A DNA stretch of 6,466 nt from Bacillota bacterium (GCA_023409615.1 JAEYRF010000141.1:1-6466), one strand, 5' to 3'; counted from the stretch's first letter, positions 1 through 6,076 are shown. A program made the numbers and translations. Notes: a model not told the origin generated them from the letters alone.

Positions 1-1403
1 ATCCGGGTGGGAAAGCTACTGTTGTAGCAAACACTGTCTTTATGGCAAAAACTGTCGCACATGAGACTGCTCATCTTTTCTATATTGGTGATGAATATAA
101 TGGAGGATCTTTTAATTTAGGTGTTAACAATCCCCCGTTTGGGTATAAGGGTGTCAGCCTGCTAAATTCAAAGCTAAAAGTCACAGCGGAAGACAAAGCT
201 ATTAAAGCAGGACCTGCAGGCTCAGGTTCACTTGTGAAGAAACAGTTCCATCCCTTTGAAATCGGGAGGCGTAATCTTATGAAAGATTTAGACAGCTTCA
301 TGGGTTCAGCATTAGCAGCAGATAAAAGTTGGATTACACCCAGCATCTGGAAAAGCCTTTACAAATCCTTTGATCCTAAAACGAAAGGCGCCTCAGGTTC
401 TTCAAGTTCTGGATCCGGATCCAATGAACAGGCTGAAACTGTGGTCATGGAAGTAGCAGGGAAGATCACGAAAACAGGAGAAATAGAATTTATCATGCCA
501 TGGAGAAGCTACATTACAACTGAGGTAATTGAGCAAAATGTGGGGGAGTATGAAATCCAAGCAGTAGATGCTTCGGGAAGGATCATAGCCCAGCAGGGCT
601 TTAGCGCCACCACTTTGCTGTTGACAGATCCGCCTCAAATACAAGACGATGCCGTGTTTGTTAATGTACAGATTCCATTGTTATCAGGAACCAACAAGTT
701 TCAGGTGGTCGAAGGAGAAAACCTATTAGGAGAAATTCAAGTGAGCCCGGGAATCCCAAGCGTAGAAATTATCTCCTCACCTGTCGGAACATTATCTTCA
801 GGAACTATCCCGTTGGAATGGACAGCAAACGATCCTGACGGGGACAAATTATATTACACCGTAGAGTATAGCAATGATGGAATTACGTGGATTGTACTTG
901 AGTCGGAGCTTACAGATACAAAATTAAGCATAGATGTAGGTGAATTGCCTGGCGGTGAGCAATCTAGAATACGCATTATTGCCAGTGATGGGATTAACAG
1001 CGCTTTTACTGAGAGTGCCACCTTTAATGTACCCTACCAGGCACCGGAGATTTTCCTTGATGATCCCCTTATTCAGAAAGATGGGGTAGCTTTAAATGGC
1101 AGAGCCTATGACTTAGCAGACGGCTGGATTTATAATGAGAAGCTGTCCTGGACCTCTGATAAGGACGGAGAAATCGGAAAAGGGTCCACCTTGTTTTTAA
1201 CTAATCTCACCAAAGGCAAGCACACCGTCACCCTTCGTGTTGTTAACGAGCACAATCAGCAAGCCGAGAAAAGCTTTGAAATCGATACGAGAAAGAATAC
1301 TTCAGGGCCAAGATTACCGATACCGGACATTGTCCTCTATGCATTTATTGGCGTAATTGTTATAGCAGCAATCTTACTGATTAGAGTTCTCTTGAGGGAA
1401 TAA
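1..1403 (+). CDS. Membrane-anchored zinc metallopeptidase-like surface protein with Ig/FN3-like domains (5' end missing)
   Basis: The frame is open from base 3 to the TAA at 1401-1403, so the gene begins before the window and the Met at 42 is internal. Numbering from that Met, HETAH lies at residues 7-11 (bases 60-74), followed by GDEY at 16-19. HExxH supplies two zinc-binding His and the catalytic Glu, and the nearby DEY resembles M64 (IgA-peptidase-like) metallopeptidases. SFMGS at 85-89 may be a Met-turn, with a conserved-looking Trp after it. A Ser/Gly linker (about 116-128) leads to Ig/FN3-like modules: about 130-235, 240-330 (typical WTANDPDGD and YSNDGITW) and 335-415 (WTSDKDGEIG). The C-terminus has one hydrophobic helix (about 430-447) followed by a basic tail, so the protein is probably anchored outside the cell by its C-terminus. 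The substrate is unknown. Zincin-type fold is likely; assignment to M64 is tentative because the N-terminal catalytic part is not visible. Confidence 0.85.
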   Translation, partial: PGGKATVVANTVFMAKTVAHETAHLFYIGDEYNGGSFNLGVNNPPFGYKGVSLLNSKLKVTAEDKAIKAGPAGSGSLVKKQFHPFEIGRRNLMKDLDSFMGSALAADKSWITPSIWKSLYKSFDPKTKGASGSSSSGSGSNEQAETVVMEVAGKITKTGEIEFIMPWRSYITTEVIEQNVGEYEIQAVDASGRIIAQQGFSATTLLLTDPPQIQDDAVFVNVQIPLLSGTNKFQVVEGENLLGEIQVSPGIPSVEIISSPVGTLSSGTIPLEWTANDPDGDKLYYTVEYSNDGITWIVLESELTDTKLSIDVGELPGGEQSRIRIIASDGINSAFTESATFNVPYQAPEIFLDDPLIQKDGVALNGRAYDLADGWIYNEKLSWTSDKDGEIGKGSTLFLTNLTKGKHTVTLRVVNEHNQQAEKSFEIDTRKNTSGPRLPIPDIVLYAFIGVIVIAAILLIRVLLRE

Positions 1404-1414
1404 GAGATGGGTTG

Positions 1415-1429
1415 TTTAACTGAGTTAAA
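1415..1429. repeat. Small AT-rich palindrome after the metallopeptidase gene
   Basis: TTTAAC, TGA, GTTAAA forms a 6-bp stem with a 3-nt loop, 12 bases after the stop codon. It has no T-tract and few GC pairs, so it is at best a weak terminator. No better terminator is seen between the two surface-protein genes. Confidence 0.3.
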
Positions 1430-1487
1430 TGAGATGAAATCAGGAAGGTATATAGCTTAGACTTAAAATATTTCTTGACATTGGGGG

Positions 1488-1502
1488 TGGTACAATGATT
1501 GC
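1488..1502 (+). promoter_or_regulatory. Possible sigma-54-type (-24/-12) promoter of the SLH-protein gene
   Basis: TGGTAC, five bases, then TTGC gives GG and GC dinucleotides exactly 10 bases apart (1489-1490 and 1501-1502), as in the TGGCAC-N5-TTGC class. Two positions differ from consensus within the core (C to T and G to A). A perfect TTGACA at 1475-1480 lies just upstream, but the TACAAT that follows is only 10 bases away and no -10 box occurs at 17 bases, so a sigma-A promoter fits poorly. A sigma-54 start here would leave a leader of about 145 nt. No enhancer-binding protein gene is visible in the window. Confidence 0.3.
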
Positions 1503-1531
1503 GTCGGCTGTATAAGTTTTATGTACATCGA

Positions 1532-1642
1532 TACCACAACAAGTCGTGCCTTGTAGTGTACCTTCTTCCCAACTTTATGTTACCACATGGTGGATGTCGC
1601 ACGCCATTTCATACAACTATTTGTGCCACCAGCGACAGTGGC
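1532..1642 (+). other. Non-coding leader with three small hairpins before the SLH-protein gene
   Basis: The gap 1404-1657 shows no convincing gene. It holds three local inverted repeats. At 1532-1560 ACAA pairs with TTGT around an 8-nt loop, extended by CAC/GTG and TA/TA pairs. At 1583-1593 CCAC, ATG, GTGG forms a 4-bp stem. At 1625-1642 GCCAC pairs with GTGGC around 8 nt. The last ends 5 bases before the ribosome binding site and could affect its access. No known riboswitch class is recognised, and short stems like these also arise by chance. Confidence 0.3.
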
Positions 1643-1647
1643 TGAAT

Positions 1648-1652
1648 GGAGA
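1648..1652 (+). promoter_or_regulatory. Ribosome binding site that selects the ATG at 1658
   Basis: GGAGA lies 5 bases before the ATG at 1658. An in-frame ATG at 1646 overlaps this site and has no purine-rich sequence at the right distance, so 1658 is the better start. It also gives a textbook signal peptide beginning MIKR. Confidence 0.65.
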
Positions 1653-1657
1653 TTATC

Positions 1658-3169
1658 ATGATAAAAAGATTGCTAGTTTTTACTCTTGCCCTTGCATTAA
1701 CTCTATCTTGTACATTTTTTGTTTCGGCAGAAAGTTCGCCTCCGACTTCACTTGAAAAGCCCCAATCGCCTGCATTATGGCTATCACATGAAAGTACATT
1801 GGAATTTCGTTGGACTAATCCTGCTAGCATACTTCAAATTATAGACGATGTTAACGAATCAGAATATCCAGCATCATTTTATTATTTGGTTGATTGGAAA
1901 AAAAATGATGGCAGCTGGAATATTGCTATTACATCCAGCGACCCAAGCTGGGATGACGACCTTCATGGACAATTTATGGGGCATATGCCTAGCTTGATGT
2001 TTGATGAAAACGGCGTTGCGGAAACATTTTTTGTAACCTGGCACCTGTCTCCCTTTCTATCTAGTGTGGATCCCGATTCTCCCTATGATCTAAAAAATGA
2101 CACATATTACTTTAGAATAAGATATCTTCTTGAGTCCTATGATGGTGAGTTTGAGCCTGTATATTCACCTTATTCAGATGTGGCGGTTATAGGGAAAAAT
2201 GATGTAAGCCAAAAAATTTCAAAGCTTGATGCTCCTCAAGAGTTAAATATTTCGGTAAAGAAGGATTCAAATGGTAAACCATATTTTCAGCTAGATTGGA
2301 AAATCCCGGAATCGGTAACTGCAGCCAACAAATTGATGCCTGTACACCACATAATCGATTTTAAAACAGGTGATGGAAAATGGCTTTCGGAAACTCAATC
2401 ATGGGACGGGTTACCGACGGCACCCAGTGGACTTTTGCTGTCCACTGATACTCTTGATCCCGAAGATAAAGGTTTATCAGATGAAATTGTCATCGAAGAG
2501 AACACCTATTATTTCAGGGTTGCGTATGTTTGTGAGCAGCCAATGGGAGCTCCTGTAATTTCTGCATATTCAAATATAGCTTCAACACTGATGGAAGCCT
2601 ATAGCAATGCATCTGGCTGGGCTAAGCCTGAACTGGATGAAGCTAACGAAAAAGGTCTTATTCCTGATTCCCTTATTGGCACGGATATGACAAAGCCAAT
2701 AACCAGAGAAGAATTTGCAGAGCTTGTTGTAAAGCTGTATGAGAAAACAACAGGTACAAAAGCACAGGCCGTATCGCTAAATCCTTTTTCAGATACGAAA
2801 AATCCGGAAATACTCAAAGCCTTTGAGCTGGGAGTTACTACAGGCACTTCAGTTACTACCTTCACACCCAAAGCACTTACAAACCGCGAGCAAGTTGCAT
2901 CAATGCTCAGCCGTGCAATCAGAAAAATGGTACCTGGGGGTGATTTTTCTACAGAAGGAGCTCCAACCTTCACAGATCAAAAAGAAATTTCTGCATATGC
3001 ATTGGAGCATGTAAAATACATCAGCAAGCTCGGAATAATCAAAGGCACCAACGGCAAATTTATGCCGAGGGCTACTACAACGGCAGAAATAGCAGAAAAT
3101 TATGCGACTACAACAAGAGAACAAGCCATTGCAATGAGCGTGAGGACTTTCAACGCTTTTGACAAATGA
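1658..3169 (+). CDS. Secreted S-layer-homology (SLH) protein with two FN3-like repeats
   Basis: The product is 503 residues from the ATG at 1658. Residues 1-24 are a signal peptide: MIKR, a Leu/Ala-rich core, and a probable cut after VSA (22-24). Two related beta-sandwich-like repeats follow, about 45-180 and 190-312. Each has a DWK (or WTNP) strand, an aromatic IDFK or VDWKKNDG segment, and an ending of the type NDTYYFRIRY or ENTYYFRVAY, then YSPYSD or ISAYSN. The C-terminus carries three SLH modules: about 318-370 (SGWAKPELDEANEKGLIP, ITREEFAEL), 374-425 (FSD, AFELGVTTG, LTNREQVASML) and 438-497 (FTDQ, VKYISKLGIIKG, TTREQAIAM). SLH modules normally bind pyruvylated secondary wall polymer, so the protein is probably held on the outer wall and displays the FN3-like repeats. 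No catalytic domain is visible, so a structural, adhesive or binding role is likely. The third SLH module has a longer loop before TTREQ than the classical motif. The gene converges on the antiporter gene. Confidence 0.9.
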   Translation: MIKRLLVFTLALALTLSCTFFVSAESSPPTSLEKPQSPALWLSHESTLEFRWTNPASILQIIDDVNESEYPASFYYLVDWKKNDGSWNIAITSSDPSWDDDLHGQFMGHMPSLMFDENGVAETFFVTWHLSPFLSSVDPDSPYDLKNDTYYFRIRYLLESYDGEFEPVYSPYSDVAVIGKNDVSQKISKLDAPQELNISVKKDSNGKPYFQLDWKIPESVTAANKLMPVHHIIDFKTGDGKWLSETQSWDGLPTAPSGLLLSTDTLDPEDKGLSDEIVIEENTYYFRVAYVCEQPMGAPVISAYSNIASTLMEAYSNASGWAKPELDEANEKGLIPDSLIGTDMTKPITREEFAELVVKLYEKTTGTKAQAVSLNPFSDTKNPEILKAFELGVTTGTSVTTFTPKALTNREQVASMLSRAIRKMVPGGDFSTEGAPTFTDQKEISAYALEHVKYISKLGIIKGTNGKFMPRATTTAEIAENYATTTREQAIAMSVRTFNAFDK

Positions 3170-3189
3170 TATAGAAGAAACATTACCCA

Positions 3190-3223
3190 CATCCTACTGC
3201 CCCATCAAGCGATGAATGGGATG
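3190..3223. terminator. Weak inverted repeat between convergent genes
   Basis: The 64-bp convergent gap contains nested complementary pairs: CATCC (3190-3194) with GGATG (3219-3223), and CATC (3203-3206) with GATG (3211-3214). CCCAT/ATGGG is an alternative pairing. No T-tract follows on either strand, so it is only a candidate bidirectional terminator. Nothing stronger is present. Confidence 0.25.
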
Positions 3224-3233
3224 AGAAGAGAAA

Positions 3234-4790
3234 TCAGCCCGATAAACTGCAAAGCTCTCGGACATTTAGGCCAAGATCGTTTTGCGCATTATCAGCCGAT
3301 AGTATAACAAGGTAATCACCAGCCAGGAGGACAGTACTGCCGCAAGGGACAATCTCTTTCTCATCTCTTTTCAATGCAACGATAAGAGTACCGTCAGGCC
3401 ATTCTATTTCACGAATTGGCTTATTTACAGCGGTACTTCCATATTCTACAGGAACCTCGAAGATATCATCTTTTTCTTTTGTAATATGCTCCTGATCATT
3501 ACTGCTTATAAATCGTTTCAGCAACGTACTGTATATTGGAGCTACATTGAGAAGATCTGAAAAAAGCAAGGCAATGTAAGAACATGCTGCTATTGGCAAC
3601 AAGTGCATGAATGAACCTGTCATTTCAGCTGCAAGAAGTATCCCTGTCACAGGAGCCTTAACAGCAGCTGACAACGCCCCCGCCATGGCACAGACGGCAA
3701 ATGCGGGGATGTATTCAGGTGGTATTCCTTGCCCTGACGCAACAATACCGACGATACTCCCTGATAATGCTCCGATCGACAGTATTGGCATGAATATGCC
3801 TCCGGGAACACCGCTGCCAAAACTGATGCTTGTGAAAAGTATCTTTGAAACCAATAGTATGATCAGTATGCTTATACCGCTCCTAACTGTCTGTGCCATG
3901 CTTACAAGATTTGTGCCACCTCCGAGGATTTCGGGAAGGAACAGACCGCAGAAAATCGCTGCAACAATTGCCGGAAGCGGTCTAACAAGCCATGGGAGTT
4001 TTCGGTACAGGCTTTGAAAGCTGGTCAAACCTTTGTTCACTAATATACCGCACAAACCAGAAATCAAGCCAAGTGGTATCAACCAGTAATAGAGGTCGAC
4101 AGGCCATAGCGGAATTTCTGAAAAATTGAGCACGGGCTTCAGCCCGAAGATATTTTTGGATATAACATCGGCTGTTAGTGATGCGGCTGTTGCTACTGTC
4201 AGTATGAGTGGAGAAAAGCTCCTGTGTACCTCTTCAAGAGCAAAGAGGATTCCTGATATTGGAGCGCTGAAGGCGGCTGATAGGCCTGCCGCGGCGCCTC
4301 CTGTTATAAGACAGTTTTCCTCAAGTTTGTTTTTTCGAGCCAGACCGGCAATTACCTGTCCGCCTGCAGCTCATATCTGTATTGAAGGTCCTTCACGACC
4401 AAGCGATAGTCCGCATATAGCGGATAGTGCTCCTCCTATGAAGCGGATGGCAAGTATTGTGTGCCATTTCATTTTCATCCCGTATACAACAACACCCTTT
4501 ACCTGCGGAATGCCGCTGCCGGATGCCATCGGCTCAAGCTTTACTAACCATGCTATGAAAAGCCCAATACCTAATATGATAATAGTCCATGGAATTAACA
4601 AAAGAGGTCTTAAACTAATACATTCATATACCCGGAACACCGTTTCAATACAGAAATCGATCAGTATACGATAAATTACAGCTAATGCTCCGGCGATGAT
4701 ACCACACAGCAGCCCCTTGACTATGATGCTCCACTTGGGCTGATGAAGGCTATCCAGCAGCTTTAGTATACCAGGCTCGCCTTTTTTCAT
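3234..4790 (-). pseudogene. ClC-family H+/Cl- antiporter with C-terminal TrkA_C domain, interrupted by one in-frame TGA
   Basis: Read from 4790 down to the stop at 3234, this is one continuous frame of 518 codons with a single internal TGA at codon 140 (bases 4371-4373). All ClC hallmarks lie in one frame on both sides of it: GSGIP at 91-95, GREGPS at 131-136 with the gating Glu133, a FSAPISG segment followed by Glu186-Glu187 (proton-pathway position), GSGVPGGIFMP at 325-335, and a Tyr at 420 in PIYS. Both key glutamates point to a transporter rather than a channel. Residues about 444-509 resemble a TrkA_C (RCK_C) ligand-binding domain, found in many bacterial ClC proteins. The stop falls where the family has Gly (PSIQI-G-A), so GGA to TGA is the simplest explanation. 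As written, the first piece (4790-4371, 139 residues) contains only the first few helices, and the second (from a GTG at 4133) has no ribosome binding site. The gene is probably inactive unless the stop is a sequencing error or is read through. Confidence 0.85.
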
Positions 4791-4797
4791 CGGGATA

Positions 4798-4806
4798 CAC
4801 CTCTTT
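4798..4806 (-). promoter_or_regulatory. Ribosome binding site of the antiporter gene
   Basis: On the minus strand AAAGAGGTG ends 7 bases before the ATG at 4790. It is a good Shine-Dalgarno sequence and supports that start, so the translation signal is intact despite the downstream nonsense codon. Confidence 0.7.
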
Positions 4807-4842
4807 ATATGAATTTTTTAGGAGTTATGTCAATATATATAC

Positions 4843-4871
4843 ATATTATTGTTGTTTTTTGTAGATGTCAA
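4843..4871 (-). promoter_or_regulatory. Likely sigma-A promoter of the antiporter gene
   Basis: On the minus strand a perfect TTGACA (4871-4866), a 17-base spacer and TAATAT (4848-4843, 4 of 6 to consensus) would start transcription near 4836, leaving a leader of about 45 nt that contains the ribosome binding site. A second TTGACA (4833-4828) with TATAAA 18 bases on would start inside the ribosome binding site, so it is less likely. Confidence 0.5.
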
Positions 4872-4910
4872 CGATGTTCCTGCACAGGATAAATAATAAG
4901 CATCCAGATG

Positions 4911-5031
4911 GAGCTATTTGCGATGTACCCGTTTTTAAGTACCGCAGTACAATATATTGATAGCCTGACAGTAAGCAGGTCACTATATATTGTACCGCTA
5001 ATGAAAATTAAGGTTACATCGCAATTAGCTT
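4911..5031. mobile_element. MITE-like 121-bp imperfect inverted-repeat element
   Basis: The outer arms, 4912-4930 and 5012-5030, are inverted repeats matching at 17 of 19 positions; the left arm begins AGCTATTTGCGATGTA. A perfect 11-bp inner stem, GTACAATATAT (4947-4957) with ATATATTGTAC (4985-4995), and a CCTG/CAGG tip (4964-4967 with 4976-4979) continue the fold. The pentamer AGATG occurs directly outside both ends (4906-4910 and 5032-5036), as a target-site duplication would. There is no reading frame of note inside. It sits between the divergent antiporter and MerR promoters without overlapping either. The symmetry is certain; calling it a non-autonomous transposable element is inference. 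A regulatory hairpin is the alternative, and no transposase family can be named from these ends. Confidence 0.5.
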
Positions 5032-5045
5032 AGATGTAAAAACTA

Positions 5046-5076
5046 TTGACATTAACGTTACGTAATGGTTTATTAT
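5046..5076 (+). promoter_or_regulatory. MerR-type promoter/operator with 19-bp spacer
   Basis: A perfect TTGACA (5046-5051) and TATTAT (5071-5076) are 19 bases apart. This overlong spacer is the hallmark of promoters that MerR-family proteins activate by untwisting DNA. The spacer holds an imperfect dyad, ATTAACGTTACGTAAT (5051-5066), containing the perfect palindrome TTACGTAA. Its ACGT-T-ACGT centre resembles the layout of the Streptomyces tipA operator. Transcription would start near 5083, giving a leader under 20 nt. Autoregulation by the MerR protein encoded directly downstream is the natural reading. Confidence 0.75.
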
Positions 5077-5085
5077 AGTTTTTGC

Positions 5086-5093
5086 AGGGAGGT
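5086..5093 (+). promoter_or_regulatory. Ribosome binding site that selects the ATG at 5100
   Basis: AGGGAGGT ends 6 bases before the ATG at 5100. The in-frame TTG at 5082 overlaps the expected transcription start and lacks its own site, so the protein starts at MEYTI. Confidence 0.85.
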
Positions 5094-5099
5094 AAAAAA

Positions 5100-5855
5100 A
5101 TGGAGTACACAATCAACAAGCTGGCAAAATTGGCAGGAGTCAGTACGCGAGCGCTGCGGTATTACGATGAGTTTGGACTGCTTACGCCTGTACGTATGAG
5201 TTCTAATGGATACCGTGTTTATGGCCAAAAGGAAATTGATAGGCTGCAGCAAATTCTTTTTTATCGTGAACTCGGTATTCCACTGGAGGAAATTAAGAAC
5301 ATTCTATCATCAAAGGATTTTGATGGGCAGGAAGCGTTGGAGAGTCACTTGACAGACCTGCTTGCCAAGCGAAAACAATTGGATTTATTAATCGCCAATG
5401 TGGAGAAAACCATAAAGGCGGCGAAAGGAGAAATTATTATGAGCGACCAGGAAAAATTTGAAGGCTTCATCCGGAAGCTGGTTGATGACAATGAACAGAA
5501 GTATGGTAAGGAGGTCAGAGCTAAATACGGCGATGAGAGCGTTGACCGTTCCAATGCAAAGATTATGGGTATGAGCAAAGATAAGTACTCCGAAATGGAA
5601 ATACTGACAGCTGAGCTGAACGAGACGTTGAAAGCAGCTTTTGAACAGGGCAACCCAGAGAGTGAACTTGCGCAAAAAGCCTGCGAGCTGCACAAAAAAT
5701 GGTTATGCTACTTTTGGAACGAGTACACTAAGGAAGCCCATATAGGCATAACACAGATGTACGTGGACGATCCGCGATTTAGCGCATATTATGATAAAAT
5801 AGCGGTTGGCTGTGCGGCATTCCTGCGAGACGCAGTATTGATATACTGCAAATAA
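5100..5855 (+). CDS. TipAL-type MerR-family transcriptional activator with TipAS ligand-binding domain
   Basis: The product is 251 residues, close to the 253 of Streptomyces TipAL. Residues 1-70 are the MerR winged helix-turn-helix (INKLAKLAGVSTRALRYYDE, GLL, NGYRVY, FYRELGIPLEEI). About 75-108 is the dimerisation helix (LAKRKQLDLLIANVEKTI). About 115-251 matches the TipAS domain (EKFEGF at its start, then an Asn/Lys/Tyr-rich helical region, HKKWLCYFW and a C-terminal AVGCAAFLRDAVLIYC). In the family this domain binds antibiotics or other multi-ring ligands and the N-terminal part then activates its own promoter; Mta and SkgA are relatives. The ligand cannot be read from the sequence. Cysteines near the C-terminus are present, but whether any binds ligand covalently, as in TipA, is unknown. 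A strong internal start (ATG 5439) lies at the domain boundary. The gene is divergent from the broken antiporter and upstream of copA, but separated from copA by a terminator. Confidence 0.92.
   Translation: MEYTINKLAKLAGVSTRALRYYDEFGLLTPVRMSSNGYRVYGQKEIDRLQQILFYRELGIPLEEIKNILSSKDFDGQEALESHLTDLLAKRKQLDLLIANVEKTIKAAKGEIIMSDQEKFEGFIRKLVDDNEQKYGKEVRAKYGDESVDRSNAKIMGMSKDKYSEMEILTAELNETLKAAFEQGNPESELAQKACELHKKWLCYFWNEYTKEAHIGITQMYVDDPRFSAYYDKIAVGCAAFLRDAVLIYCK
5424..5441 (+). promoter_or_regulatory. Internal ribosome binding site and in-frame ATG for a free TipAS-like domain
   Basis: AAAGGAG (5424-5430) stands 8 bases before an in-frame ATG (5439-5441, codon 114 of the MerR gene), at the junction of the coiled coil and the TipAS domain. 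It matches the anti-Shine-Dalgarno at least as well as most starts in this window. Confidence 0.6.
5439..5855 (+). CDS. Predicted short form: free TipAS-like ligand-binding domain (internal start)
   Basis: Starting at the internal ATG gives 138 residues (MSDQEKFEGF onward) comprising only the ligand-binding domain, without DNA-binding or dimerisation helices. In Streptomyces lividans, tipA makes TipAL (253 residues) and, from an in-frame internal start, TipAS (144 residues), which sequesters thiopeptides. The size, position and start signal here match that arrangement. It remains a prediction, because the AAA GGA GAA codons for Lys-Gly-Glu give a Shine-Dalgarno match incidentally. Confidence 0.5.
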   Translation: MSDQEKFEGFIRKLVDDNEQKYGKEVRAKYGDESVDRSNAKIMGMSKDKYSEMEILTAELNETLKAAFEQGNPESELAQKACELHKKWLCYFWNEYTKEAHIGITQMYVDDPRFSAYYDKIAVGCAAFLRDAVLIYCK

Positions 5856-5882
5856 CTCTTAACTCCACCTGTTTTCTTAGTC

Positions 5883-5917
5883 AATAACCTGCGGTATCGT
5901 GCCGCAGGTTATTTTAA
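5883..5917 (+). terminator. Rho-independent terminator of the MerR gene
   Basis: AATAACCTGCGG (5883-5894) pairs perfectly with CCGCAGGTTATT (5902-5913) around a 7-nt loop, giving a 12-bp stem with a GC-rich top. The stem runs into a short T-rich stretch (TTATTTTAAT). It lies 28 bases after the stop codon and should insulate copA from the MerR transcript. Confidence 0.85.
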
Positions 5918-5962
5918 TACTCTGCTTTTCTTTTAATTTATATTATCATTTTTGCTTCTATA

Positions 5963-5997
5963 CACAGGATCTCAACAGTAATGTACCAGATCCTGTG
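5963..5997. repeat. 10-bp perfect inverted repeat upstream of copA
   Basis: CACAGGATCT (5963-5972) and AGATCCTGTG (5988-5997) are perfect inverted repeats separated by 15 bases. No T-tract follows on either strand, so it is unlikely to be a terminator. The right arm touches the predicted -35 region of the copA promoter, which suits an operator. It matches neither the CopY TACAnnTGTA box nor the CueR dyad. Confidence 0.5.
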
Positions 5998-6024
5998 ATA
6001 AAATAACTGTAATGGTGGTATAAC
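5995..6024 (+). promoter_or_regulatory. Candidate copA promoter
   Basis: TATAAC (6019-6024) preceded by TGG makes an extended -10 (TGnTATAAC). GTGATA (5995-6000) lies 18 bases upstream and matches the -35 consensus at 4 of 6 positions. Transcription would start near 6031, giving a leader of about 50 nt. It is the best match in the gap between the terminator and copA. Confidence 0.4.
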
Positions 6025-6069
6025 AATTAGTAAGTGAAAATAAAAAGGGCCATTCATGAAAAGTTTTGA

Positions 6070-6076
6070 AAGGCGG
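6070..6076 (+). promoter_or_regulatory. Ribosome binding site that selects the GTG start of copA
   Basis: AAGGCGG ends 7 bases before the GTG at 6084. An in-frame TGA at 6057-6059 limits any upstream extension. The only other upstream candidate, a TTG at 6066, has no ribosome binding site. Confidence 0.7.

Noticed and set aside
42..44. ATG at 42 as the true start of the metallopeptidase gene
   Set aside because: The frame stays open to the left edge, there is no ribosome binding site before it, and the zinc motif would begin only six residues later, which is too short for a folded peptidase domain.
1475..1496. TTGACA plus TACAAT as a sigma-A promoter
   Set aside because: The two boxes are only 10 bases apart, far below the usable 16-19.
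1546..1755. Plus-strand open frame of 69 codons before the SLH gene
   Set aside because: No ribosome binding site, unusual composition (Trp, Cys and His rich), and most of it overlaps the signal peptide of the SLH gene in another frame.
2599..3190. Minus-strand open frames at 2599-2973 and 2900-3190
   Set aside because: They lie wholly or largely antisense to the well-supported SLH domains and have no recognisable protein features.
4133..4146. CGGGC/GCCCG hairpin with a 4-nt loop near the GTG at 4133
   Set aside because: It is inside the antiporter coding frame (Phe-Gly-Leu-Lys-Pro), has no T-tract, and is explained by codon sequence.
4371..4373. TGA as a recoded sense codon (Sec, Trp, or Gly as in some candidate phyla)
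   Set aside because: Two genes here (SLH protein and antiporter) use TGA as a normal stop, Gly is otherwise encoded by GGN, ClC proteins have no selenocysteine at this site, and the neighbourhood looks clostridial. A point mutation or sequencing error is simpler.
3607..4674. Plus-strand open frames at 3607-4017 and 4126-4674
   Set aside because: They lie antisense to the ClC antiporter, whose frame carries clear family motifs; these frames show none.
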